From: Acidobacteriota bacterium
GTDB lineage: Bacteria > Acidobacteriota > Terriglobia > Terriglobales > Acidobacteriaceae
Reading direction: 5' to 3'
Length of the DNA: 10,225 bases
NCBI GenBank assembly: GCA_021801945.1
Contig: JAKABE010000086.1
Coordinates: 1 to 10,225 of the forward strand
Positions within the stretch are counted from its first letter, which is position 1; each line of letters starts with the position of its first letter. Below, in pieces: positions 1 to 7,109 of this stretch. The position numbers and the translations under genes are program-made. Under the pieces are notes generated by a model. The model saw nothing but the letters and a program-made list of their open reading frames with translations, ran no database searches and was not told the DNA's origin.

Positions 1-32
1 TCGCCTGGCCTACGTCGGAGCGATACACGCCA

Positions 33-48
33 TGTGATGTGGATCACG
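33..48. promoter_or_regulatory. possible CRP/FNR-family binding site
   Basis: The sequence reads TGTGA, six bases, then TCACG. This matches the classic CRP half-sites (TGTGA-N6-TCACA) at nine of ten core positions. It ends 26 bases before the cytochrome start codon, so a bound protein would lie on or near that gene's promoter. I see no clear -10/-35 pair next to it, and the region upstream is cut off by the window edge. Whether it activates or represses cannot be told. A chance match of this quality in 10 kb is possible but not common; its position before a respiratory-type gene adds some weight. Confidence 0.35.
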
Positions 49-74
49 GTAACCCATCTCGCCATTAGAGGAAG

Positions 75-770
75 ATGTCCTTAATTGGGTTGGGGACTCT
101 TGTGAAGCGATTCCTTGAGTGCATCGTGGTTCTTAGCTGCGCGGTGGTCGCGCTTTCCGTTTCACCCGGAAAGGCTGGCGCACAGGCACGTGGTACGGAA
201 TCCGGCCAGCAGCAGACAAGCATCTCGATTCTCGAAGGTCCGGCGATTCAGGCGTTGATGCGAGACCAGTTCCCGTTGCAGGATCTGCGCAAACTCATCA
301 CCAGTTCCCGCACCATCCACGACCATCCGGACCTTCCGGCGTACTACCGGAGCAAGGCCAGCCAAACAGAGATCAGAGCGGACAGCTACCAGCGATTTGC
401 GCGCGCTTTCGGCGACAGAACTCTTCGGAGCGGCGACAGCCATTTTTCCGGCGGACGAACGGCATTCTATTTTCACACCGCGGCTGATGCATCCCTGACC
501 CAGGCCCGCAATGACCGCCTCCTAGCGGCTCTGAATGAACAGGCGCGGCAGAAGGAGGGATGTTTCTCCTGCCATAGCTTCCATGGCCGTGGCGGAAAAA
601 TCGCCCCTGATCTAGCCGTCGAGGGAACTCGAGGACGCTCGGACGCCTGGCTGATCGCCCACTTCAAAGATCCGCAAGCCCAATTCCCTGCCTCCGTGAT
701 GCCCTCTTTTGGCACCCTGACAAACCGTCAGCTCAAGGTGCTTTCTACCTTTTTGAGATACCAGCAATAA
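75..770 (+). CDS. secreted mono-haem c-type cytochrome
   Basis: This 231-residue protein is probably exported to the periplasm and binds one covalent haem c, so it should carry electrons. It starts with a basic stretch and a hydrophobic core (residues 11-30), followed by a likely signal-peptidase site after GAQA near residue 37. The haem-binding CxxCH motif is CFSCH at residues 163-167, and Met209 in VMPSF is the likely distal ligand. The region from about 155 to 231 has the size and layout of a class I cytochrome c domain. Residues 40-150 are rich in polar residues and match no domain I recognise. The ATG start has a purine-rich GAGGAAG just upstream; a GTG at 102 is an alternative that would still leave a signal peptide. 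The redox partner is not encoded nearby, since the next gene is a porin. The haem assignment is firm; the exact role is unknown. Confidence 0.85.
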   Translation: MSLIGLGTLVKRFLECIVVLSCAVVALSVSPGKAGAQARGTESGQQQTSISILEGPAIQALMRDQFPLQDLRKLITSSRTIHDHPDLPAYYRSKASQTEIRADSYQRFARAFGDRTLRSGDSHFSGGRTAFYFHTAADASLTQARNDRLLAALNEQARQKEGCFSCHSFHGRGGKIAPDLAVEGTRGRSDAWLIAHFKDPQAQFPASVMPSFGTLTNRQLKVLSTFLRYQQ

Positions 771-905
771 CCGCGGGACAGAGAAAACGCGTCGTGTTCA
801 TCGTTTATTCATACGCGCTGCCCGCCCGTTGATTGCTATCCTGCGGCCATAAGAAGCAGTAACCAGCAACCAGAAACCATCAAGCACCAAATTGATGATC
901 CGTGA

Positions 906-2213
906 TTGACGGCCCGCGAGAGATTGTGCCATTATCGAACTTCGATAGCAAGAGGATCGCCTCTTGCCCGTTTTCCCCTGAACAGCACGCAAAGGAAATG
1001 CGCAGTGGGAATGGTCACCTGCGGAATGGGGCTGATGCTGGCCGTGTTCTTCGCTCTGGAAATTCCGGCGCTCCAATCCCAGTCTCTGCCGCCCACGGCG
1101 ACAGCGCAAAGCGGCGAGCGCAACCACTCGCACCAGAATCCGATTCGGAGCGCCCAATCGGCGCTTGAGCAACACGGCATCACCTTCAATGGTTGGCTGC
1201 AGTTGGATGGTTCGACGGTTGCCTCCGGCGGGCAGCCGAATCCCCTCGGCTTCGACGGGCAGGACCTGCTCGACGTGGCCACCACCATCGATACGAAAAA
1301 GCTCCTCGGCTGGCCGGGCGGAACCTTCATGATTGACGTGCAGAGCCACAACGGCCCCAGCATCTTAGTCCGCCAGATGCCTGCGCTCCAGGACCCGGAC
1401 AACATGGACGCCTACCAGGAGACCTCGGTGGACCGCGCATGGTTCCAGCAGAGCCTGTTCAAGCAGAAGGTGCAGGCGCAGTTCGGCGTCATGTACGTGG
1501 ACGACCAGTTTTTTACCGTTCCCTACGGACAGAACTTCATCTCCCTCGATTTCTCCTCGGATGCATCCATCAGCACCTTTGTACTGCCGACCTTTCCCAA
1601 AGGCTCCCCGGGAGTCGATCTGTTCGTGTACCCAATCAAAGGGCTATCCATAGGGGGTGGCGGCTGGAACGATCACGCCACGGAACTGTCGTATGATCCC
1701 GGCGGCGATCTATACGTAACCGAAGTGGGTTGGCAGAGCGAGTGGCGCGGTCTGCCCTACAAAGTGCAGGTTGGGGCGTGGCGCGACACGGGACGATTCC
1801 GGAAGTTTGCAGGCGGCATTACACACGACGCGTCTGGCGAATACGCGGTAGCAAGCCAGAAGCTATGGCGGCCGAAGGGTTCGGCCGACCGTGGCCTAGG
1901 CCTGTTCTTCCAATTTGGCACCGGACCTCCGGCCGTGGCGGCGGTGCGGCGCCACTACGGTGCCGGCGTGGTGTGGACCGGACCCATGGCCTCGCGTCCC
2001 AAAGATGAGATCGGCTTCGCCTTCAGCGATAGCCTGCTGACCACGCAAAGCAATTTCACCCACGGTTTCGAGAATGAGTTCGAGGCGTATTACCAGGTCG
2101 CAACCTGGAAGGGGCTGACAGTGCAGCCGGATGTAGAGTACTGGCTCCATCCCGGCGGGACCAGGACGCCCAATACATTGCTTGCGCTGACACGTATCAT
2201 GTACATCTTTTAG
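906..2213 (+). CDS. OprB-family carbohydrate-type porin
   Basis: This is an outer-membrane beta-barrel of the OprB (carbohydrate-selective porin) family, which lets sugars or other small solutes diffuse into the periplasm. The supporting features are a hydrophobic export segment (GLMLAVFFALEI), a GITFNGWLQLDGS-like first strand, repeated short amphipathic strands rich in W, Y and G, and a C-terminal Phe (TRIMYIF), the usual end signal for barrel assembly. The start is uncertain. The longest frame begins with TTG at 906 and gives 435 residues with a long basic leader but no clear ribosome site. A GTG at 1005 has AAAGGA about 8 bases upstream and gives about 402 residues, but its signal peptide would lack positive charges. 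The stop is certain. The gene is monocistronic by spacing, 135 bp or more after the cytochrome. The true substrate cannot be read from the sequence. Confidence 0.85.
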   Translation: MTARERLCHYRTSIARGSPLARFPLNSTQRKCAVGMVTCGMGLMLAVFFALEIPALQSQSLPPTATAQSGERNHSHQNPIRSAQSALEQHGITFNGWLQLDGSTVASGGQPNPLGFDGQDLLDVATTIDTKKLLGWPGGTFMIDVQSHNGPSILVRQMPALQDPDNMDAYQETSVDRAWFQQSLFKQKVQAQFGVMYVDDQFFTVPYGQNFISLDFSSDASISTFVLPTFPKGSPGVDLFVYPIKGLSIGGGGWNDHATELSYDPGGDLYVTEVGWQSEWRGLPYKVQVGAWRDTGRFRKFAGGITHDASGEYAVASQKLWRPKGSADRGLGLFFQFGTGPPAVAAVRRHYGAGVVWTGPMASRPKDEIGFAFSDSLLTTQSNFTHGFENEFEAYYQVATWKGLTVQPDVEYWLHPGGTRTPNTLLALTRIMYIF

Positions 2214-2396
2214 ATCTTCGCCTGACACGGTTGGATCAGCGCTTTATTCTAGGTGCGCTGGCGCAAGCAAAGCCTCTCTGGTGTGCATTGCCACAGCGGC
2301 TCCGGTTCCGGAGGCGTTGAGTCTGCAGCCGACGTCCTCGCGCAGCGGAGATCATTTCTGAAAGATTCAGGGAAAGAGGCAAAAGGTGCGATGGCG
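2214..2396. other. non-coding convergent gap
   Basis: This lies between the porin stop and the large hairpin. It holds two small hairpins: CTCCG-GTTC-CGGAG at 2300-2313 and CTGAA-AGA-TTCAG at 2358-2370. Neither is followed by a T-run. No credible gene is seen. Confidence 0.5.
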
Positions 2397-2436
2397 TCTT
2401 GCGCCGGAACCGCGAGATGGCGGTCCCAGCGCAAGA
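2397..2436. terminator. strong 40-bp hairpin between convergent genes
   Basis: The two arms pair at 15 of 17 positions around a 6-base loop (GAGATG, 2414-2419). The outer arms TCTTGCGC (2397-2404) and GCGCAAGA (2429-2436) are perfect, and the inner arms ACCGC/GCGGT are perfect; only 2405:2428 and 2408:2425 mismatch. It starts 7 bases past the stop codon of the minus-strand lipoprotein gene and about 180 bases past the porin stop, so it is placed to protect the 3' ends of two convergent transcripts. No T-run follows on either strand, so it is not a textbook intrinsic terminator. It could instead be a processing or stability hairpin, or one copy of a dispersed palindromic repeat. Confidence 0.5.
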
Positions 2437-2443
2437 GAGTGCG

Positions 2444-3877
2444 TTAATTATCCCCTTGGTTGTTGCCTTGATTCTCCTGCATATCATCCACGAAGTGCGC
2501 GAGGATGATCGCCTTGCCGGACGTGGCATCGCGGAAGAGCAGGCCGACGACCCGGACATTGTTGTTGGTGCTGCTGTCCCCGACGTCCGTCATGGCGGTA
2601 AAGCCGTCGCGGAATTCCGTCTCGCCCTCGATATAGACTGTCACCGCTTGCGGAATCAGCACGCCGTCGAAGCCGTTGACCATCATCTGAAAGCTACCGG
2701 CTGATGCGTTCACGCTACCAGCGACGACCGTGCCGTTGAAGCCCCAACTGCGCAGCATGACCCGGTTCACCGAGACCGCGTTGGCGTTCGCGGCTCCGCT
2801 AGCGGCTCCGCCGATGGCGACGTTTTGACCAGCCAGCATCGTGCTGGAATTGAAGAGATACTGTGACATCTTACCGTGCATCCAGGCAACGTGGAATTGT
2901 TCGCTGCCGGTCAGATTGACTTGCGCAATCTGGCCCAGTTGGACACCGGTATTAGCAGGCTGAACGCCGCTGACGTAGAGGTCAAAGCTGGTGGCCGCTC
3001 CTGATGCCGGGTGGACGTAAGTCACAAGGCCGTTGGCATAGAAGCCATGGGTCGAGAACAGCGTCACCCCGTCGGCGTTCAGAGTCAGAACAGAACTGCC
3101 CAAGTCGCCGGAGACCTTCACAATGTCGCCGGTCTTCAGGGTGCTGAGGCTGGCGCCGCCATCCCAATCCGTTTGCGAACTCACATCAACGGTGATCTGC
3201 AGGCCGCGGGACTGCTGGACGATAAAGGACTGCGCGCCCAGATTCACGCTGACCACGGAGCCGACAAGGTCGTCAATATGAGCCTCCGCGTTCTCTTCCC
3301 CCACCGCCTTTACGGTGAAGACTGGGTCCACCTGGCCGGTAATCTGGCCGCTGCTGTTCACCTGGATCGACTTAGCCAGGTTGAACTCCACACGCAGCCC
3401 CACCGGAGCACCCGCGTGAACCACCACCAGCGGCTTGGGCAGCGTAAGGTTCACCGTGGATGTGGTGAATGTGGCCGCCTCAGTCTTAATGGTTGGTGCT
3501 CCGCCCGTGCTGGTGTCGAGATAACCGATGGTCCCGCTTCCCAGGGTAATGCGGATGCTGGTATAGGTGCCCGCCGTAACTTTGCCGGCGGCGAGAAGGG
3601 TTTGCAGTCCGTTGTATTGCGCGAAATCCACCGTCTGCGCGCTGCCGAGCAAGGGTACGCTGTCGCCTTTGGCGTCAATGGCGTCGATGCTGTTCACCTG
3701 CACAAGGAACGAAGTGACCGCGGCCATGGGGGCATCAGTGCCGACAACGAAGGCCGAACCGGTAGGCCCAGCCATCGATGCGTTCATAGAGCTGCTGCAA
3801 CCCACCGCTAAAAGCGTGCCGGCGGTGAGCAATAGCAAGGTGAGCCTCAGGAGCTTGCTGTGGGAAGTGGGGGACAT
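2444..3877 (-). CDS. DUF4382/DUF5666-like lipoprotein
   Basis: This is a 477-residue secreted lipoprotein of unknown function. The N-terminus has a basic start, a leucine-rich core (residues 9-24) and a lipobox ending in Cys27 (LLAVGC), followed by a short Ser/Met linker. Residues of about 41-190 resemble DUF4382 domains: a GTDAP-type start, a strand with VNSIDAI, an LLGSAQTVDFAQYNGLQTLL stretch and a region giving GTYTSIRITLG. From about 203 to 275, and again from about 380 to 460, are short beta-rich segments of the DUF5666 (OB-like) type, for example VGSVVSVNLGAQSFIV and FNGTVVAGSVN. The tail is hydrophilic and rich in Asn, Gln and Asp. The ATG start has AGAGAG about 10 bases upstream. The protein probably sits on a membrane facing the periplasm or outside. 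Such proteins are frequent in Acidobacteriota, but their role is not established. It stands alone, with 380 bp to dapA upstream. Domain names are from pattern recognition only. Confidence 0.75.
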   Translation of the reverse strand: MSPTSHSKLLRLTLLLLTAGTLLAVGCSSSMNASMAGPTGSAFVVGTDAPMAAVTSFLVQVNSIDAIDAKGDSVPLLGSAQTVDFAQYNGLQTLLAAGKVTAGTYTSIRITLGSGTIGYLDTSTGGAPTIKTEAATFTTSTVNLTLPKPLVVVHAGAPVGLRVEFNLAKSIQVNSSGQITGQVDPVFTVKAVGEENAEAHIDDLVGSVVSVNLGAQSFIVQQSRGLQITVDVSSQTDWDGGASLSTLKTGDIVKVSGDLGSSVLTLNADGVTLFSTHGFYANGLVTYVHPASGAATSFDLYVSGVQPANTGVQLGQIAQVNLTGSEQFHVAWMHGKMSQYLFNSSTMLAGQNVAIGGAASGAANANAVSVNRVMLRSWGFNGTVVAGSVNASAGSFQMMVNGFDGVLIPQAVTVYIEGETEFRDGFTAMTDVGDSSTNNNVRVVGLLFRDATSGKAIILAHFVDDMQENQGNNQGDN

Positions 3878-4256
3878 CTTTGATAGCTCTCTTTCTGTGG
3901 ACGGCGGCCGCTTGTCGAGAGGGCTGAGCAGGCCATACTGCCAGCCTCTCTACCCAGACCAACCCAGTTCACCGCGCAGCCGATGGTGGAGAGCACTCCT
4001 GGATGCACGTACGCCCGAACCCAGATAGGCTCTCTTGACCATTGGCAATCAAAATGGGAATGAATCAGTCCAGGGCGCACTCGCAAACGGAGCCGTCGCC
4101 GGAATTTAACGTCCAGCGGCAGGGAAAGCCTGTTCGAGTCATCACCTGCCGTTGATCAACTTAGACACAAGATCGTCAAGAAAAGTTGTGCGCACGGATG
4201 GAAAAGTTTATCCGGTGCGGGTTACTTTTCATCAGGTTCCGTGTCCGGCCATCGGC
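3878..4256. other. non-coding gap upstream of the lipoprotein gene
   Basis: This 379-bp stretch follows the dapA stop and should contain the lipoprotein promoter on the minus strand. The best -35-like hexamer on that strand is TTGACG near 4174-4179, but no good -10 lies at the right distance. Two short perfect palindromes occur, GTTGATCAAC at 4151-4160 and GTGCGCAC at 4188-4195; both are of a length expected by chance. The open frames across this gap look like non-coding translation. I see no gene and no clear terminator for dapA. Confidence 0.5.
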
Positions 4257-5186
4257 TCAGCCGGCCCTTGCGCCGGTTACCGCAGGAACGGGAGCGGAGT
4301 TCAGCAGCCCCAGTTCGGCAGCCAGCCGCTCCAACCGCGCGCGTGTGGAGGGAGCCGGGGGAACCAGCGGCAGACGCAGCGTATCGCTGCAGTAACCCAT
4401 CAGGCTCAACATCGTCTTCACCGGGCCGGGATTCGACTCCCAGAAGTTGGCCTCGAAGAGCCGCGAGAAGCGCCGCTCCAGGTCGCGCGCCTCATCCCAA
4501 CGATTTTCAAGAGCGGCACGAACCATCCGGGTTACTTCGGCGGGCGTTTCGTTGGAGGCTACGCTGATCAGGCCGTGGGCTCCGACGGCAATCGCCGCCA
4601 GGGCCAGGCCATCGTCGCCCGAGAAGATCCTGAATTCCGGGGGCATGGTGTGCGCCAACTCGGCAAACTGGGTCACCTTGCCGCTGGCCTCCTTGATGGC
4701 CTGGATATTTTCGGCCGCCGCAGCCAGCCGGGCCACCGTCTCCGGCTCCAGGTTCGCCGCCGTCCGACCGGGCACGTTGTAGACGCACACCGGCAGCGGA
4801 TCGACCTCGCGGGCCAGAGCCAGGAAATGCTGGAACTGGCCCTCCTGGGTCGGCTTGTTGTAGTACGGATTGGCGGAGAGCACGGCATCCACGCCGGGAA
4901 TGCGCTTGAGTTGCGCGGCTAGCCGCAGGAGCACGCGGGTTGAGTTGTGCGTGCAGCCTGCCCACACCGGCACCCGTCCCGCGGCCGTCTCGATCACGAT
5001 CCGCACGGCACGCAGCCACTCTTCTTCGTCCAGGGTGGCCGCCTCGCCCGTCGATCCACAGGCCACCAGGAAATCGATTCCCGATGCGATCTGCCAGTTC
5101 ACCAGCGCCCGCAGCGCCGGCTCATCGATCGCTCCATCCGCCCGGAAGGGCGTAACGATCGCAGTGCCACAACCCGTTGTGTTCAT
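4257..5186 (-). CDS. dapA: 4-hydroxy-tetrahydrodipicolinate synthase
   Basis: DapA condenses pyruvate with aspartate semialdehyde, the first committed step to diaminopimelate (cell wall) and lysine, in the cytoplasm. The 309-residue frame has the whole (beta/alpha)8-barrel signature: GCGTAIVTPF at the N-terminus, GSTGE (44-48) for the pyruvate carboxylate, NPYYNKP with Tyr108/Tyr109, YNVPGRT with Tyr136 and Arg141, and the Schiff-base Lys165 in AIKEASGK. SGDDGLAL (189-196) and a late SNPGPVK are also typical. Length is slightly above the usual 290-300, through an Ala/Pro-rich tail. I chose the ATG at 5186 because family members start with this MNxxGxGTA pattern; an in-frame ATG at 5195 adds three residues, and a TTG at 5273 gives a longer form that is unlikely. 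No Shine-Dalgarno is evident, and a TATACA sits just upstream. It is transcribed away from gluQ, and no other lysine genes are in view. Confidence 0.95.
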   Translation of the reverse strand: MNTTGCGTAIVTPFRADGAIDEPALRALVNWQIASGIDFLVACGSTGEAATLDEEEWLRAVRIVIETAAGRVPVWAGCTHNSTRVLLRLAAQLKRIPGVDAVLSANPYYNKPTQEGQFQHFLALAREVDPLPVCVYNVPGRTAANLEPETVARLAAAAENIQAIKEASGKVTQFAELAHTMPPEFRIFSGDDGLALAAIAVGAHGLISVASNETPAEVTRMVRAALENRWDEARDLERRFSRLFEANFWESNPGPVKTMLSLMGYCSDTLRLPLVPPAPSTRARLERLAAELGLLNSAPVPAVTGARAG

Positions 5187-5585
5187 AACGGCCATTGTAT
5201 AACCAAGCGACTTCGCATTGGGGAGCACAGCGGTGATCCAGCGGTGGGCCACCTTGAACCGCTTGTGGCGCAAACCGACGCGCGAAAAGGCGCGGTTTTA
5301 ACCGTGGTGATGAAGCACACTGAAGCAAAGGGGCTCGACAGGCAGCGAAAAAGGTGCGGGACGGCCCGCCAAGAGAGGCGAAAGAAGATCCCTCGACATT
5401 CCTTCCCAGGCTCTTTCGGCACGACGAAGAACTGATTGAAAAATTCGCTCCTGGAAAAGCGCCGGCCTCTCGGCCAGCTGCACTGGCGGTGCCAATCCCG
5501 GCGGCGTGCGAACAGGAATCAAGATGTTCACGGAATCAAGCTGACCATATCCCGCTGCCGAACTCCTGTCTACACTGAAGCCAGA
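5187..5585. other. divergent gap between dapA and gluQ
   Basis: This 399-bp gap must hold both promoters. On the gluQ side TACACT (5571-5576) is a possible -10 box, without a good -35 at standard distance. On the dapA side, minus strand, TATACA occupies 5196-5201. A small CGCG/CGCG hairpin with AAAAGG loop (5281-5294) precedes GTTTTAAC but looks too weak to be a terminator. No gene is supported here. Confidence 0.45.
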
Positions 5586-6566
5586 ATGGCCAGTTTAGCT
5601 CCAACGCCGACCTCGAGTTACCGCGGGCGACTTGCGCCTTCGCCCACCGGCTATCTGCACGTGGGCCACGCGCGTACCTTCTGGACGGCATGGCAGCGGG
5701 CCCGCGAGGCGGGCGGCGCACTGGTGATGCGCATGGAGGACCTCGACCCGGAACGCAGCAAGCAGACCTACGCCGATGCGGCGCTCGAAGACCTGCGCTG
5801 GCTGGGCATCCGCTGGCAGGAGGGTCCGGACCGTGGAGGGCCGTGTGCGCCCTACGTGCAAAGCAAGCGCCGCGACCTGTACCTGGCTGCCTGGCGCAAG
5901 CTGCTCCGCCGAGGCTATCTCTTTCCTTGCCGCTGTTCACGCAAGGACCTGGAAGGCGCGGTGGGCGCGCCGCATGAACGCGTGCAATCGGCCCAGGGAG
6001 GCGGCAAACTCGACGCCATGGATGACGAGCCCGTCTACCCGGGCACCTGCCGCCACCTGCAGGGCCCTGTTCCGCAACTGCCCGGACCCACTTCAGGCGA
6101 GTTGGAATCGCCGGCCGGGAGCAACTGGCGGTTCCGTGTGCCGGATGGCGAGGTGGTGGAGTTTGTGGACCGGAACCTGGGTCCGCAGCGCTTCATCGCC
6201 GGCGTGGATTTCGGAGACTTTGTGGTGTGGCGGCGCGAAGGCAATCTGGGGTTCGCACGCACAGGTCTTCGTCCCTGGGGTAGTGGCGGGCCCAGCTACC
6301 AGCTTGCCTGCGTGGTGGATGATGCAGCCATGGGGATTACCGAAGTGGTGCGTGGCGCCGACTTGCTCAAATCCACCGCGCGCCAGATTCTGCTGAATCG
6401 CGCCCTCGGCTACAACGATCCCTCGTGGTACCACTGCCGCCTAGTAGTGGACCACAACGGCCGACGCCTGGCCAAGCGCCACGACGCGCTCAGCCTGCGC
6501 GCCCTGCGCCAGCGCGGGCTTACGCCGATGAATATTCTCTCGGCTGAGCTGCCGGTGGAAGTCTGA
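5586..6566 (+). CDS. gluQ: glutamyl-Q tRNA(Asp) synthetase
   Basis: GluQ activates glutamate and attaches it to the queuosine base at position 34 of tRNA-Asp; it is a short paralogue of GluRS that lacks the anticodon-binding domain. The 326-residue length fits this and is too short for GluRS. Visible motifs are GRLAPSPTGYLHVGHAR with the class I HIGH signature as HVGH (25-28), RMEDLDPER, and a zinc site made by Cys115, Cys117, Tyr151 and Cys155 (PCRCS, then VYPGTC). YQLACVVDDAAMGITEVVRGADLL and the KMSKS counterpart LAKRHDA (295-301) follow. Compared with remembered family members there is extra sequence around 217-234 (EGNLGFARTGLRPWGSG). The ATG at 5586 is chosen because the 50 upstream in-frame codons are basic and unlike the family. 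The gene stands alone; the E. coli partner dksA is not here, and the queuosine pathway is not in the window. Confidence 0.93.
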   Translation: MASLAPTPTSSYRGRLAPSPTGYLHVGHARTFWTAWQRAREAGGALVMRMEDLDPERSKQTYADAALEDLRWLGIRWQEGPDRGGPCAPYVQSKRRDLYLAAWRKLLRRGYLFPCRCSRKDLEGAVGAPHERVQSAQGGGKLDAMDDEPVYPGTCRHLQGPVPQLPGPTSGELESPAGSNWRFRVPDGEVVEFVDRNLGPQRFIAGVDFGDFVVWRREGNLGFARTGLRPWGSGGPSYQLACVVDDAAMGITEVVRGADLLKSTARQILLNRALGYNDPSWYHCRLVVDHNGRRLAKRHDALSLRALRQRGLTPMNILSAELPVEV

Positions 6567-7109
6567 GAGCGGCAACGCCTCTTACGCTATCGCCTGTAAA
6601 AAATCGGCAGAGGATTTCAGCCAGGGTGAATCAGAGAGGCCTTCCTGACTCTGGCGACGAACAGCTCTTGAGCGCCGCGCAGAAATCTTACGCCGCAGGG
6701 AATGATTCAAGAGCGATTCCAGTCCGGAGCGTCCTTCAAAATGCCGATTATCGTCAGGCATTGCAGGAGGGCTAAAATCCGTCTCTTACACACCCCCTTG
6801 CGGGGGCTGGATCTAAGGATCACACCTGCATCCCCAGGCTCACGCCTGGAGGTACCGCTTATCGCCGCCTGTGCAGGCGCGGCGCAAGCAGGAATCATAA
6901 CCGCCGAGATCCGCGACGCACTGCACTTAGAGGCTTGGGACGCTCTCCATTGGGAAAGATTTCCACGGCAGACCGGCATTCATCCAGGACGTAGCGTCTA
7001 AGCGCAACTCTTGCCAGATACTCATGGCAATCTTGCACCGTGCCGACGGGGAGAACAAATCCGGCTCAATGATTGCCGTCAAGCGACGGACGGCCTGTAG
7101 TGTCATGCG
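6567..7109. other. non-coding gap after gluQ
   Basis: This 543-bp convergent gap contains a three-hairpin element (6793-6879, listed separately). A frame of 99 codons crosses it at 6702-7001, but it reads straight through the hairpins, has no ribosome site and no recognisable domain, so I do not call it. A CCGTC-AAGC-GACGG hairpin at 7076-7089 lies 20 bases past the PAP2 stop and could end that transcript, though no T-run follows it on the minus strand. Confidence 0.5.
6793..6879. repeat. three-hairpin intergenic element
   Basis: Three short GC-rich stems lie within 87 bp, each with a four-base loop. They are CCCCC-TTGC-GGGGG (6793-6806), CCAGGC-TCAC-GCCTGG (6834-6849) and CGCCT-GTGC-AGGCG (6866-6879). 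Linkers include CTGGATCTAAGGATCACACC and GGTACCGCTTATCG. This layout resembles dispersed palindromic intergenic repeats I associate with Acidobacteriota genomes. Only one copy is in this window, so its repeat status is inferred, not seen. It has no transposase of its own and no T-run after any stem. Confidence 0.5.

Noticed and set aside
933..947. 15-bp palindrome TATCGAA-C-TTCGATA near the porin start as an operator.
   Set aside because: A palindrome of this length is expected about once or more by chance in 10 kb, and its position depends on an uncertain start codon. Kept only as a note.
3011..3811. 266-codon plus-strand frame opposite the lipoprotein gene.
   Set aside because: It is the antisense shadow of a well-supported lipoprotein gene with signal peptide and lipobox; it has His/Arg-rich non-protein-like composition.
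4126..4146. TTCGAGTC resembling a tRNA T-loop.
   Set aside because: Flanking bases do not pair into a T-stem and no acceptor or anticodon arm can be formed.
4151..4195. GTTGATCAAC and GTGCGCAC palindromes as operator sites.
   Set aside because: Short palindromes of 8-10 bp are expected many times by chance in a window of this size.
4152..4922. 256-codon plus-strand frame opposite dapA.
   Set aside because: Antisense shadow of dapA, whose catalytic motifs are complete.
6664..6714. GCTCTTGA/TCAAGAGC inverted repeat.
   Set aside because: Eight-base arms 35 bases apart are expected by chance several times in 10 kb, and nothing else supports it.
6702..7001. 99-codon plus-strand frame.
   Set aside because: Passes through the three-hairpin element, lacks a ribosome site and has no recognisable domain.
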